The notes under the pieces were generated by a model. That model was not told where the DNA came from, searched no databases, and saw only the letters and a program-made list of their open reading frames with translations. DNA of 64,000 nucleotides from NCBI GenBank assembly GCA_037013685.1, contig CM072888.1, forward strand, positions 17,284,589 through 17,348,588, given 5' to 3'. A program made the translations under genes and the position numbers. Below are positions 1 through 14,479 of this stretch, one piece after another. This DNA is from Acridotheres tristis (taxonomy: Eukaryota > Chordata > Aves > Passeriformes > Sturnidae). Position 1 is the first letter of the stretch, and the number at the start of each line of letters is the position of its first letter.

Positions 1-3000
1 ATTCCAGTTACAACTACCTTTCTGCCTGCTAGTTCCATTTCCTTGTCCAGTGCTGATAATATTCTTTTAAACCTAATTCCTCAAGAATATAAAATGATGG
101 GCTCAGTTTCTTCCCCGCTGTGGAAAATAACCTTGGGACTTTGTTGGCTGGTGCTAAGCTTATTTGACTGAGTGTAAGGGATGCTTTGGTACTGTTCTGT
201 GGAGCAACATGCAATTCTGCATAATAGGGTATCAGAGCAAATCACTGCTGATAACCTTCTAGGTTAATTGCTGTGCAAAGAGTGCCTTGGATCAACACAT
301 TATGTTAAATCCCAGAATACACTCTGACTATCTCTTCACTGTGACTCTATGGGGCTTTCAATTGTTATTTATGCGTGATAGATGACACTTATTTCAAAGC
401 TGCCTCAGTGATTTAGACACAACAGTTTAACTATTTTGCAGGAGCTCATCCCTGTAGATGAGTCTGGAATAATATACATTGCAAATGTTTCTACATATTC
501 CAGGTAATGCATAGATAATTCCCTACTCCTTTTTCTTATGAAAGCTTTTAAATCCTTATTTGTTCTATCTGCATTTTTTATAAGTCTTTTAAGTGCTGAG
601 CACTGCACTTGAGTCTCAGAGGTCACCATGAGATCCTGATGGAAATTCTCTCAAATTGGAGGTGTATTTGATAGAGTGTCCAAATGCTGTGTTTATTCCA
701 GACGGTCCTCTAGGAGAGGATCCCAGGTATGGAGAAAGATTTCAGTCAAATCAGTGGAAAAAATCTTGTTGTCACTCCTTTAGCTCAGGCCCACAGAAGC
801 TCCAGAAATCAAAACCCTTTCAGAGCATGGGACTTGTGGCTGCTGAGGATTAGGCTGTATTGCAATTTTACTAAGAAAAATTTCTCAAGGTGTTTCACAG
901 GAACTGGATTCACATTCTTATTGAATTTTGTGGCAAATTAGATTTTGCTACTTTTGAAAAAATATGTCTTTATGATCCAACTGGATCAATGCTATTGTGG
1001 TTCTGAAAGGCACACTGCTAACACAGCATCGAGTTTCCCTAGGTTAAAATAACACAGCGTAACAAAATAATGTACTAAAAGGTAGGACTGAGCAGGCTCT
1101 TGTTCACAAATTCACTGGCCATGTGGCATGTGGCAAGAGGAACTCTGGTGGCTTGTTCAATACTTCTTCACTATTCACACTGCTTGTATTCAGTCTCCTT
1201 TTTCATTAGGTCTCGCACTTCCAAATCACAACATTGTTCACAACCTTTTAAATATTCTTGCCATGGCAAATTGCAAGGGAAGGCGGCTTCTGTTTCTTTT
1301 TTAATCTCTTACCCAAGAAATTGTGCCTCTGCAATGCTCTTTCTGTATTTATTGCTGTATCACTCACAGCTTCACTTTTTGTTGTCGCACACCTCCTTGT
1401 CTGCAGTATTCCATCCATAGTAATGAAGGATGTGACTGAATTTACATCACCTTATGATGCAGGAGTAAGGAAGGAAGGGAGACAATGCTGCACACACCCT
1501 GCTCGTCTCAGAAAAATGCTCTGTGTACACAACATGCAGTTAGTTCAGCTGTAGTAAAAAACAAAGAAAATGCTGTTTTCTTACATTGCAGTCAGATAGA
1601 AGCTATTATAAAAACTTCCACTATTGGCATCAAAATAAATCTTGGCTTCCAGATAAAGCAGTATAAGTTTTCTTTGCAGGTTCATAGAGTAGCTCCCAAT
1701 TTACATCTTATATACAGAATCTGTGGAAGGAATGTGTATTAACTTTTTCATCAAAATGTTGATCTTTGCTTTGTAGCCTGTGAGGCTTTCCATCTCTTCT
1801 TTATTGCTTTCAAGGTTGGTAGTGTGTTCACAGTGAGGACTGCTAAAAGTTATTTTTCCTTAATCCTTCTCTATCACATGGTTGGACCTAGAGTCTAAGC
1901 CTAGCTTATAGACTTTAAAGTTAACCTTAAGCATTCATGAAAGAAACTTACTGCAAATATAACACTGGCCACTGTAGCTTCTTTGTTTATCATTTAAAAT
2001 TTTATGGTTTTTTTGGAGGGGATTTAAAACAAAATATCATTTGAAGTCATAAAATGCCCATCTGTGAAAGAAGTAATGTAGCTCAAAATACAATGTAGAC
2101 ACAGGAGTAAACAGCTCTGGCAATGAAGTGCTCTCAACTACCCTTGCCATGTAGAAGGACTAGCCTGATAAAGTCATACTTACCAGCTCCCACAAATGAG
2201 CAGAAAGGTTTCAGTAAAATGCAGGACTTTTCTGATAAATTGCAACTATTTCCATGGAAATGATAAGGATTTTGCTACTTGGGTTATTTGTGTGGATCTG
2301 TTGTGTCACTGCTATATACTCTTTTCAAGTTGCACTTGTATGAAAGATTTTACTGGCTGGAAATCATGATTTCTAGTTCGAGTAAAGGTTTTGTAGAGAA
2401 CATTTGCTGATCCTGATCACATCTTGGTATAATACAGCTCTTTTACTAAATTTAGATTGTAGACTTGTTTTCACTTAGGCCAGAGTTGAGGATTATCCCA
2501 TAAAGGATAGGTTTGCATTCTAATCTAATGAGAAGAAAGAAAAGATTAGAGGGTGGCATTCACTGGTAAATTAGGAATATCCTTCATTTGTGGTGAAAGT
2601 TAACACTAGGGAAATGTATACTGTATTACCAGTGGTTTTCTTCTTGTACCCTGTGTATTTCTCCACACTTTCTTCTATCTCTCAATTTTTGTAGAACAGT
2701 CCATCAAGAATTTTTCTGGTGATTGATAGCCTGAGATTGGGCATTTAAACTTGTGGAATGGTATAGTGTATTAGGTGTGCTGCAATTTTTATTTGGATGG
2801 AGGCTTTCAAAGCAAACTTTCACCTGTAGTAAAAAGTTTTGGGCATGTTATGAGTCAGCAAACCATATTATTCTTAACAGGCAAAAAAGGGAAGCTACTC
2901 TTTTCACCAGAATCTGACACAAGTGAGAGGACTGCACAAGAATTTTGCAAACTTGAAAAAGCGTGGAAGAAGTAATCATTGTTATGTGCTGGAAATGACA

Positions 3001-5349
3001 GGTGCAGAGCAACAACCAGCCACCTCAACAGAGTCAGAAATGGCTGGGAAGGTTCCAAAGTGTATTTGCAGCTGAACTGTGGGTAGAGATGCTGCCATGA
3101 TCAGTCCCTCAGTCATTGAAAGGATGACTGTGCCTGTGCCTACCTCAGTGTCACATGCTTCTTCTGTAAGTTTTGGGATGCAGCAGGCTACAAGGAACAG
3201 GCAACCAGTCCTTTAGACCCACACAGCTCACATCTACTCCGGTCCCTTTGCAGGCTGTCCTGGCTAAAATCCTGAAGCTGCACTGCTAATCTGTCCCAGC
3301 TCTGATGCATCATGGCCCTGCATAGAGGCACCTGAATCAGCTACCTCAGGCTTCTTGTGCTGCAGGTACTGCAGGTTGCCTGTTGGGCTGCTTTAGCTGC
3401 TGATATATCGCAGGACTTCGATGTCCACATTCTGGTTTAAAACAGTTTTGTGACTACTCTGACCCTCCTGTGATGAGACTTAATACCCATGAACCTTCTT
3501 GGGAGGGAAAAGACCACACTGAGGTATCTGGGCTCCTTGTTACAAAATGCCTCTAAACTCAGCTTTACAGAGGCAGGAATGACCATGGATTAGAGCTACA
3601 TGAAACAAGGAATAGAGGAAAGACAAGTGGTTTTGGTGTATGGATATGTCTTCAGGGGAATGACCTACAGAGAAACTGTGCAGTGAAAGGAGTATTTGAT
3701 AATGGCTAGCACTCAGTGAGCAGTCAAATCCAATGAAGATATGCCTTAGAAATCAGCTGTGCTACATGAAAGAGAACTGCAGAAAATTACCAATGCTTTC
3801 CTCAATATAATAAATGCTTTTTAACAGATTAGGCAGACGATGATGCTGCACAAGGACCTATCTTTCATAGCTTTAGTTTTATAATGAGACCACAGCAACT
3901 ACCTTTTGTTACGAGCAAAAAAAAAGTGCTTTCTTTGAACATAAGTGCTAGTAGTTGCATAATATGAAACTTACTGATGCGTATAATGGTAGCATTGGGC
4001 CGTCTGAGCACAATGTACGCTTTAAAATTAATCTCTGCACAGATCAGCAAGCACATGCAGATTCTCCCATGTTGACAAGAGCAGTGTACTTCTTTAGGAG
4101 AAGCCAAACTTTCAAAGCCTGGCAGCTGGAGTTTGCAAGCTTGTTGTTCCGTTATTAACTCTGTAAGCCTTAGGGAAGGGGTAATGGATGAGATGATCCC
4201 ATGAGGTCTGTCCCAGACCTACTTTGTTTGGTTTCATGGTTCCTAACCAAGCAAGCAATAAGCACAAGTGTTCTCTGAAATGAGCAGAGGGAAAGAGATG
4301 TGTATTAGTTATGCAAGGTACTCTGTTCAGTTTAAAGCCATGTAGTCCATTCCAGAGTTCAGCAAAGAACAGGGGCAAGGAGCCACAGCCACAAGGATGG
4401 CGCTTGGAGGGACCCTGCGACCCCCAGTGATGCTGAATGTAATTTGAGGGAAAACACAAGACTGTAAAGAATTTATTTCAAGGGAGTGAGTTTGGGCAGG
4501 ACAAGACTGTTAGGGAGAGCCTCTCCCAAGAGACCTGAAATGAGCAGACCTTGCCAACACTGCTTATCAAAATCTCATTTATTTTCCGCAAGAAAAAGTG
4601 GCATTTTACAGGGATACCAAAATCATTCAACTTATATTGTAAATATGGGGGATTTGAATCCAAATGGCAGAAATATACTGGGTTTCCCTGTTGCTGACTT
4701 GTGTGCTGTGATCCTTTAGGGAGTGTAGGTCTGGGGGGAGAGGTCAAGCTCCTACTCAGGGCAAGGCGAGAACTGCATCCAACCATGTTTGCTTGGGGCT
4801 TTGTCCACTTAGGATGTGAAAGCCCCTGAGGTCTGAGATTCCTGTGCTTGCCCATCCTCCCAGTGAGTACAATTCAATCCATTAACTGCTCTCAGGACTG
4901 GGGTTGCCAGAGATTAACTAAGCCTGGCTACAGACTGTAGCTGTATCTCACCTCTTTGCAGACCTTTTGGTGCTCCAGCTGTCATCTTCAACCACCCCTT
5001 GCAGCTTGCCTTGAAGAGACTTTTCTTGCATATTTGGTGGTTTCAAGTAAGAGCTCCCTCTTTTTATAGAAAAGGAAGGGCAAATTTCTTTAGAATGAAA
5101 TCTGTCCCAGTCTTTTGCAGTCCTTTGACTACAACAATGCTTTTCTGTGTTTCTCCCTTTGCCTTCTTCCAACAAATCAAGAAGCCTTTGGTTCAAATTT
5201 TAAATGGAACCCAGATGATTTGTAGGCATTTTGTTATGCACTGTAGAATATTTCTACATGTATGAGCTCAGGTCAGAATTTTCCTTGTGTCTAGAAGAAT
5301 GAGCTATCTTTCCCCATCAGCTTTCAGGGACTTTCAGGCATACATGAAA
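1..5349. other. Gene-free unique noncoding DNA
   Basis: AT-leaning, CpG-poor sequence with no recognisable exon, RNA gene or repeat. The longest open frames here (106 codons near 1100-1420 plus strand, 115 and 125 codons near 4112-4855 minus strand) have no family resemblance, and those at 4112-4855 partly overlap an open frame on the other strand, so I read them as chance. A small cluster of CpGs at about 3980-4022 stands out slightly from the depleted background but is too weak to call as an element. Confidence 0.7.
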
Positions 5350-5354
5350 ATACT

Positions 5355-5455
5355 CTGAGTGATTTAGGTACCTACTGAAAGCCATTCAGACAGAGGACCT
5401 ATTGCACTTTTAAAAACGGGACTTTCTTCACTGTGTTAAAAATCCCAGATGCGAC
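5355..5455. repeat. Possible ancient amniote palindromic interspersed repeat
   Basis: The words GAGTGATTTAGGTACCTAC, TTGCACTTTTAAAAACGGGA and GTTAAAAATCCCAG occur in an order that resembles an old repeat family common in turtles, crocodilians and birds. That family is built from alternating 'gtgacttaggcacct' and 'ttttgaaaatcccac' blocks. The copy is strongly diverged and I cannot name the family or set its ends. Recognition is by eye only. Confidence 0.38.
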
Positions 5456-5459
5456 AGCT

Positions 5460-8400
5460 GTGGTGATAAAGTGTTAAGTTGAACTCTGCCTTTTTGTAAA
5501 GCAGGATAGTTTTTCTCTGTCTTCTGGCAGATATGCAATGTAGAAAAACAAGTCATTAAAAGATTCATTTGTAAGGATAAACAGAATTGACAAATAAAGC
5601 TGTTTCGTGAAACTAGGCTGAAAAAGTATTTTTTTCTTGGGAGGTGATGATAGATTTCAAAGCTCAGTCCGTGCTACCTAATGTCTAAACCACAATTCTT
5701 CCCCCAATTAGCTGTTTGTAAGGCAGTGCCATCTTCCACTTGTCACATTATAGACTTTATTCAAATGAAATACCTGAAAGAAAAACCTCCAACCTGTCCA
5801 GTACTACCGAGCAGAATTCTATTATGCAAATCTACTTCCATATTTTGGGAACAAATGATAGGCAGGACATGAAATGGAAAAATAAATTATACGCACACAA
5901 GTAAAAGATCAGTCAGGCAATGTACTGAGGTATCATTAGGGCTGATGAATCACTATTATCATTATAAAAATAACATATAATGCTTCAAATCCTGCATCGT
6001 GGTTGACTTCTTTGCTGATGAATATTTATGCAGTTTCTTTTGTTTCTTTGTGTGTCTAACAGATGCCAAGCTAAGTTCAATAGATAAATTGCATCTCTGT
6101 GAACTGTCACAGCCTTGTCCTTGTTTTTTGTAGCAAACTGAAGTTAAATAGCAAAATAGAATAAATAAACAGAGGTCAGAACCTCCATCTCCCTACAAAA
6201 TTCAATTAAATGATAAATAATCTGTGGAAGAATTCAGTTCAGATCAAATAAGGAATGAAATTTAAATCTTCTTTATTTGAAATGAACCCTTGAGTATCTG
6301 CACTCTGAGGATCATAAGTTACCTAACCAATGTGTGTGTCATAAGCTAATTAGCCATTTACTTCTACTAAATTTCTCAATATTCCTTGTGTCTGTGCTCC
6401 TTACCTTCAGTGCAGGATGGGAAAATTATTATAAGCGTATGGGGTTTATTAGCAAATAAGGCTTATAAACAAATAAAAAATTACAAGGAGGAAAACAAAG
6501 ATGGCTATATAATGATGTTTGGAGACAAAAAATCTGACGTTAATGTAATTTACAACCTTTTTCAATTGGTAATAAATCAATTCAATTATCTCAGTGTCTT
6601 AGCATAATCTTGTTCCCAAGCAAACTTTTATTTTAGCACAGTAGTTTTTATGGCAGGTGGGTTTTTTTATTATTTTTTTCTTTCCTTTTTTTTTTTGGTG
6701 CCTCCAGATGTACAGTCCTATTGATTTGCTTTGCAAGCTTTCTGTAGAAGGTAGAATCAATGGAGCAATGTCACCCAAACAGCTCTGAAGTAGAATTTAT
6801 AGATTTGGGGAAATGACTTAATTGCTGGGATGATGCTTGCAGCTAAGCCTGCCCACTTACACTTGTGCAACTACTGTGCATTATCCAAGTCCCAGGCATC
6901 AAATATATAACAGTATATTCAAGTAACTGGAAAATAATGTAAATACTTCTGGAATGTCATCACTTTTTTGAGGCATTACACAGAATTTAACTGATATTCA
7001 CACAGGGATACTCACATCTCTGAATTTTACTCTTAATTCTGCCTAGAACAGCCTTGAGTCTCTTGACATCTTCTAAGATGCACGAGGCTTCCCACGGCTA
7101 ACTGGCTATATGAAAGCAGTTTGCGATTTAAAAACCATACAAGGCAGAATTAGGTAAGGGACTTTCTCTTTTCTCTGTGCCAACCACTTCTTTCTGTCTT
7201 CATGTGGAAAGTCTTTCCTTGCAAAAGCAGCAAGTGGGTAACGATTCAAAGGGCTAAAGAGATACATGCCTTCCAAGAAGCAAATAGCTCGGCATCACCT
7301 CACTAAGTGATACTTTTGCAAAGATCATGGGTCTACTTTGATAAGTAGAAACTCACATGAAAGTTGATTCTCCCTCATCAGCTTGACTGTTGCAGTGCCC
7401 ATCGGTACAGGTCCCACGAGTCACTGTGATTGCTTACAGCCCAACCTCTTCTGCGGGGTCTCGTAATCCCCCTGTTCCAACTTCTTCAGGAGGCAAACTT
7501 GCTGATATTTAAAGATGACAAGACTGCAAACAAGCAGTGAGCATGTTTTGGGGGTACAGGGGGATTGTTTCTTGGTTTGGGTTTCCTTGATTTGTTTTAT
7601 TTTGCCTACTAATGCAACACTCTACATCTTTTAGGCAGCTTTGTCCAGGAAATTTTTTATATCTTCACAGAAATCATTGCCTGCCGTACCCAGCTATACA
7701 GAAGGTACTGAGCCTTACTCTGAACACCTCCTCCTTCTGTGCTTGGCTGCTGCCAGGATGCTTTCCAGTGATGCCTTTGCCAAGGGAGCCAACAGTGTGT
7801 AACACCACGCCATTTGCTAGCACTTCCAGCTCCTGAAGAAACATTAGGTCTGGAATCAGAGGAGTGGTTTTTACAAGGAAATCTTTTTACATACCTGCAC
7901 GGTACTGTCTTTAGCCAGGAGCTCTTCAAGTGGCAACGTAAAGTCATTTGATGCACTTGCTTGACCAGTTTCTAATTGGATATAATGAAGCAATGTGAGA
8001 TTGCTGTACACACTCCCTCCAGCATCGCTCAATTATTCCTTGCATCTCTGTGATGAGATCAGCAGGACAATTACATACATGCCGGGCTCTCTGTGCAGCT
8101 GACAGTCCCACCCAGCTAATGAGGCTTTACTGCTGTTCCAGCACCATCACATTTTTATTCATTTGTCCTTAGATTTACACTTCATATTCCCCTCTGCAAT
8201 ATGCTCATGTACCAAATGAGCATATCAGCTTCTAATGTGAAACAAATACATGATCTGGTGGTGTGCATTACACATGTATACCTTTTGCTAAAAAATCAGC
8301 TGTGCATTAAATGGATGGTATTTCTATTTAAAACAGCCAGCATGGTCTGAACAGATACACTGTGAGCTGGTTGCCTAGGCAACAACATTCCTCAAATTAG

Positions 8401-11185
8401 AGGGGTCTGTAACAGAAGATGTTTATCTATCTTTAATTTTGGGGCCTGGTTTCTAAAAATCTTAATTGACTCCTTTCAAATGTATTTTATCTAGTGATAA
8501 TGCTGCATTTCAAGCTACAACTAGGACAGATTCATCTACTGTATCTCTGCTGCAAATTATAGATATAAAGCACATAAAATAGAGACAAAGGTTAAAGGAT
8601 AACTTGTTTCACAGTTTGGCAATTGTTTAGGTGGTTGAGCCTTGCCTCTTGGCTGCTAGGTTCACTGTATATTTGTTTATTGACTTCATTCATATAAAGC
8701 ATCAAAAATTATTTTTGTCGATTTGACTGCAACTGGACTATCAGATATCAAAATTCTTGACCTTGTTTTTATGAAGTTCTGTATTATTATTTTCTATAAT
8801 ATTCTCTCTAAGTCTCCCTGCAGCACACTTCTCTCACCACATAACTCAGCACCATGGATAGAGTTTTTCCCTAATCCTGGAAATGCCATTGGACCTATTC
8901 TCCAGGTATAGTAGACATTTTTATTTAGCTTCACTCTTTTTTTTTTTACTAAATGGGACGGGCTTTTTGTCTCAGTAGGGTATGACTGAAGTCTCCTTTA
9001 ATAACCCCCATCCCCCAGATGGATGCAGGACTAGGGTTGCATGTTAGCATGGCTTTACAGCAAGGTTTTTAGGGCTCAGTGCTTCCACACTGGGAGCTGT
9101 GGATCCATGGCAGGGCAGCTGTGCCACTCTCAGAGCTTAAATCAGTGTTTTAGGGGCTACATTAGACTCTGTTGTGAAGGGGGACACTGCAGGGCACAGC
9201 TGTTCCATCAGTGTGAAGGTGGGGGTGGCTGTACATCTGACGGGATGCTGCAACACCATGTTGGGGAGAATCATTTCAGGTATTCCAGTGCTGCTTTCCC
9301 AGGAGTTCAGCACCCATAGCTGAAATGCTTGTCTCCCATTAGTCATTACTTAGCTGAGGAGATAGGCTAAAATATTCAGTGTTAGGTAACATCTGTTTTT
9401 CTTACAGCATCAGAGGCCTCTGAAAAGCCAAGCTGGTCATGGCAGTATGGGCACATCCTGCAGGTCTGTGGCAGCTGACAAATTGGTTTCAGATGAGATT
9501 GTGTGTTCAAAGTTGTCTCCACTCAGGATCTCTTGGGAACTGCTTTCTGGCTTTCCAGGGACTTTGAAAGGAATTAAAATTAATAGTAAGTGAGCATTCA
9601 GATTTCTTAAGAAGTTTCAAAAGCAAAGGCTTAATGTTTCTGTAGGTGGTTTTTTCCAAAGTGCTTGAGAGATTTGAGAACACGAGACTCCCTGCAAGGC
9701 AGCAAGGACTGCACTCCTCAATCCCTTTAGGGAGAGGATTTTGCTCTGCTTACCCAAAGACAGGTAGAAAATATCTCCCTGAACAAAAAGTTGAGAATTC
9801 TCCACCTTGCGTTCCCTTTCTGCTCACCTGGATTATACTGATCTGCACTGAAAGAAAATGTAGGACTGAGAATCAATCATATATAAGTTGCTTCTGCTGT
9901 CTGAATTTAGGTGTTTCTTAGTCCTTGTCTGGAGCTGTGATTTAGGCAGAGGCATGCACGGTTTTGTGCATTTTAACTTTGGGAGGAAAGAATTTGGTGT
10001 GCATGTGGTCTGGACAGCAGAAACCTTGCACAGAGTATTGTGTTTTGCCTTCTCCAAAATTAAATCTGAAATTAATTAAAATAATTAAATCCCAAATTAA
10101 TACTGATTTCCCCACTATAGATTGAAATTTTTCAGTGCTTTGTTTCTAGAGCAGATATTCTTACTTTTCAGCACTGTTTTTCACAGATGTTTTTAAAAAC
10201 CTTTGCTAAGTGTATCTTGAATGCAACACATGGAAACAGTAATGTGCACTCATGCTTGTGTATTCAATAGAAATTAAACTGATTGGAGGAAATCTGGTAA
10301 AAATGACCTGTCAAATGTACTAAAGTTTCAGTGCAAAATGCAGGCAGCAAAATTTTTTCAGCTCAACTGAGTTTGCTTCATCCTCTTCTTGCTGAGCATC
10401 CATTTGCTCCCTCTCCTGAGAATGAGATCTTTCTCACTGTCATCAGGCTTCTCTAAAAATTCAGACAGCATTGTTTGCTGTTCTCTGCAGATAGATTTTG
10501 GCCTTTAAAAGCTCAGTCTTGCTGTATGATTATGAAAATACAACTGAATGTTATGATTCTGGTTTTTCATTCTTAATTGTCCATCAGTTTTTAGTGCCTG
10601 AAAATCTCAGTGGTTTAGACAAGAGAGAGATGTCAGATTCAGCTCAAAGGAACTGCCATGATAGCAGCCTGTCACTAGGACCTCTCAGTGACTCAAAATA
10701 AGATGTTTTGTTCCTAAGCCTTCTTTTGCATGTAGCTCTGGACATTTATTGTGACGAGTTCAGCTTAGACAGATGTGTTTTCAGGTCCTGTCTTGTTCTT
10801 ACAGTAAACAGCAGAGGTGGGAAAATGTACAACTAATTGCCACTGGGGTAATGAATTCCCTCATACTTCGACAGAGCCCTTTGATTAAGTTGTGATCCTG
10901 TGGGTTGTTTAACTAATTCTGCTGGGAAAAGGGTAGCCACACACCAGAAGAGTAGAGACCCATACCATGCTACTCAGGACTAAAAAGAAAACCTCTGGTT
11001 TAGGTTAATGCAAAACACACACAATATAAAGTCTTAGTCAACTAAAATAGTTTAGAGAAAACTTTCACTTTAAAAAAAAATTATTATTATTATTTCTTTG
11101 ATGTTTGAGGTTTTAAGATGTTTTAAAGATGAAAATGAACATTTGGAAAGGAAGAGTCATTTGGAATTGAGTGACAGAAGTATTT
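5460..11185. other. Gene-free noncoding DNA with T-rich tracts
   Basis: No exon or RNA gene is recognisable. A T-rich tract lies at 6661-6697 and a shorter T run near 8938-8949. Sequence around 10060-10110 is very AT-rich with repeated AATTAA words. Open frames are all below 100 codons and carry no known motif. Confidence 0.7.
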
Positions 11186-11189
11186 GTTT

Positions 11190-11299
11190 AAAGAAAACAA
11201 AACAGAACAAAACAACAAGAAGAATAACAAAAACTCAAAAAGAAAACCATCAAAGAACAACCAAAAACTAACAAAAAAAAAAAATCGCAAACCAACATA
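11190..11299. repeat. A-rich low-complexity tract (AAAC/AAAAC-like)
   Basis: About 110 bases composed almost only of A with interspersed C and a few G, T, made of imperfect AAAAC and AACAA units. No retroelement body is recognisable beside it. It may be a decayed simple repeat. A second pure A run follows near 11404-11416. Confidence 0.8.
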
Positions 11300-11304
11300 C
11301 CAAG

Positions 11305-14300
11305 TTGAGATGTCCAGATTGTTACCATCCTGTACCTTGTTCCTTCCCTAGACCTTCACTGACATAAGGAGTAAAAGCAAACTGAAAGGCTCTTCTCTTT
11401 TTTAAAAAAAAAAAAAATACTGTAGTATTACCAGATGACTATTTCTTTTTCTCCCAAAGCATTCTTTGATAGAAAAAAATTCTTTACCTTGTGCTTATCT
11501 AAGAGCATGTGACATTCATCTGAATTGCAGGTGAGCTCACAGAGGACTACAGATCTTCTGCTATCAGCAAAAAACAGCTTTTGACTTAGCTCTGCACTGG
11601 AATAGCTGAAATCCTCTTCAACTGAAGGCAGTGGCAGCACAGTCCTTTATGAGAAAAACAAACAAACTCAAACCAACCTGTGGGGCATTTATTAAATCAC
11701 ATAGCCAGAATTAATGTATAGAGTATTTTAAGTCAGTAAAATCTGCTTGTGGGAAATACATTTGGGAATAAAATACTTAGGATTTCTCAGTGTCATTTTA
11801 CTTTGCTTTAATTTTCAAGTTAAATTTGGAATAGCTTAATACTTTTTCTGAAATGTGGTAGGGCAAAGAATCTAATAACTGGAGAATGGCAAAAAAAAAC
11901 TAGGATTGGAGGCAAGAAGCATACAGGTGACTTCTGAACCCTTGCTCCTTCCATGGCTTATCTTACCCAGTATGATATATGCTTACTTGCTCTTAACAGC
12001 AGTGGAAGTGGAAAGTGCTAATGGTGCTCTTTTTTTTTTTTTTTTTTCCTGGTCTCTGGTTAGAGGAAATTTCTGTCAATCCATCATTTGGCAGTACTGG
12101 ATGGTTCTATTGAAATCACAGCTGGCTGGCCTCTTCCTGCAGTAGCAGATAGATCAGTCTAGCTATCACATTACAGTTTTGTGTCTCCTGCTGGTATTCC
12201 CTGTCTCAGGACCACATCATCCACTGTGGATCAGTGGGTTAGTCCTCCTCCATCTCATCTCCATGATGGCTGAAGTGCAGACCCAGACATTTCTGTACAC
12301 AAAAGGCCCAAACCAGGTCCCATATTCCAACTTCATTTCTAGTGTCTCCTGCCACTGGTTTGACAGAGTTCCTCTTTTTTTGAGCCTGGCACTGAAAGCA
12401 TGCCCTTACAAAGTGCCAGTGGTGTGCTGAGCACCCTCCACAGCTGTTATGGAACTGCAGTGATGGAAGTCAAACCTTCTATATACAGAACCCCCCTTCT
12501 TCTTTTGCAGTCAGCTTTTCCCACTCCTTTTTCCACAACCCAAATCATCCATCAGGCTGACAACCTGCCAACAGTTCATATTGACTCCTTCCCTTCATAT
12601 CTTTAGAGGACTAAGACATTTCTTGAGAGTTTTAAGAAAGATACCTGCAAGCTAGTGGCCTGCAGTGGTCCAGCATACCAAAAAGAAAGAAAACAAGAAG
12701 TTTGTACCGCAGATTTGGTGGATATTATTTGAATATAAAGGACCCAGTGCCAAAAGGTTTTGTAGATCCATGCAGGAATCACTTCAGTCATCTGCAAAGT
12801 CACCTGCAGAATAGCTTAGAAATAATTTCTTACATTAAATATTTATCCTGTAGTGATTACCTGAGGAGGAACCACTTCACAAACTTTATGGTCAACATAA
12901 AGTTCTGACTAGAGAAGGGTCTTTTCAACTTCCATGTGTAGCTCAGAGAAATTTTGTCTGTTCACCTGAATGGGAAAAATACCTTTGAAGCCCATTTACA
13001 CAAAGGAAATAGCTGTATTTCAGGCAGATAAATCACAGTTAATGTTCTTTGAGGGGTTCTGCATTGGGAAGCCTCACTGAAGGCTGCTGGATCTAAGAAT
13101 ATTTGCAGTGTTGATCTGTTTTCTGAAGAGTCAAACCTACTTTTTGCATTTCAGGGATTTTCAGATGCTTGTTCTGTATTTCTTAATTTGCCTGAGTCCT
13201 GTGAGGGCTTAGGTCACTCTATACTGCTCACCAGGATAGGGCACAGGGGTTTATGACCTCATGTACCCCAGTGGCATCTGTTCTCTTTCTTTGTTATATT
13301 TTTTGCTTTCTTTCCCCATTTCTATGACAACTTTTGACAGTGTCCCCTCTATTATGCAGCTCAGCATAACTTAAAAAAAAAAAAACTATTAAATTTTCAA
13401 CAGGGTCAGATGTCAGGCTTTTTAGAACAAGATTGAACATTTGGCTGGCAAAGCTCATCTTAGCAAAGTAGAGAAAAAATCCTATGTGGGGAAGCTTTTT
13501 CTAAAATGTACAATGTGTCCCATGATTGTGGGTGATAATGTCTCTGCACTGTATCCCTAGCATGAAGTAAAGGCAGAGCAACAACAGCAGAAAATAATCA
13601 GCCACTGGTCTGGACTACCTGTATCTTTTTAGGCAATTGCATGCACTGCTCTCATGGTGCTGCTCCGTGGGTTTCTCTGCAGGAACAAGGCACTCTAGTG
13701 GACTTGTCCTCATGGTGCCACAACAAAGGGACAGTTTAGAGGGAAGCTTTACTTCTCATCTTGCTTTATTTAATTAGAAGAATCCAGAGCTACCAAGGTG
13801 CCCTCATCCTTTCTTACTAATAACACCTGAATCCTGCATAGAAAAATGCAGTGGTAAAAGACAGTATCCACAGGGCCCATGTCATACCCATCTGTTCCCC
13901 AGCAATTACTATATCTGTGGTGAGCCACCCAGACAGTCACTGCACAGCTGTGAATGACAGTATTTTAGTAAAATACTAAAATGTATAAATTGCTGGTGTG
14001 ATAGTCAGTTCTGTTCCACCACCTTAAGAGAAGCTGAAGTTGCCAGACCTTATATTCAAGGGCTGGACTTCCCAATGTAGGACTAAAATATTCATGGGGG
14101 GTCTTCCAAAAGTCTGGTCTGGCTAGTTTTGCCTCTCTGGAAATGAGATGGGGCTCTGACCTTGCATTTGCAGTCAGGAAAGAATGAAAGAAACCCTTCC
14201 TACACCAAGCCTACAAATGAGATTAAAGGGGGCTCAGAGATCAGATCTTAACAGGAGATTTGGGAAGAGCAAACAGCAGGTCTTTTTAAGAATTCAGATA

Positions 14301-14475
14301 TGTAAAATGAAGATCAGCAGTTTCAGAAGATACCATGTTTATCACTGATACACTCAATTTATTTTTATCTTCTGCCCTAGGAAATGACAGTGCTCTAAAT
14401 GGTGGGCAATGAACACACCTTGAAACCAGTGGCTTCCCCCAGGTGAAAGGAGGGACACACATGTGCTTGGTTTAC
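11305..14475. other. Gene-free noncoding DNA
   Basis: Unique-looking sequence without a recognisable gene. It contains an uninterrupted run of 18 T at 12030-12047 and a run of 13 A at 13373-13385. The open frames present are under 90 codons and lack family features. Confidence 0.7.
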
Positions 14476-14479
14476 ACCT

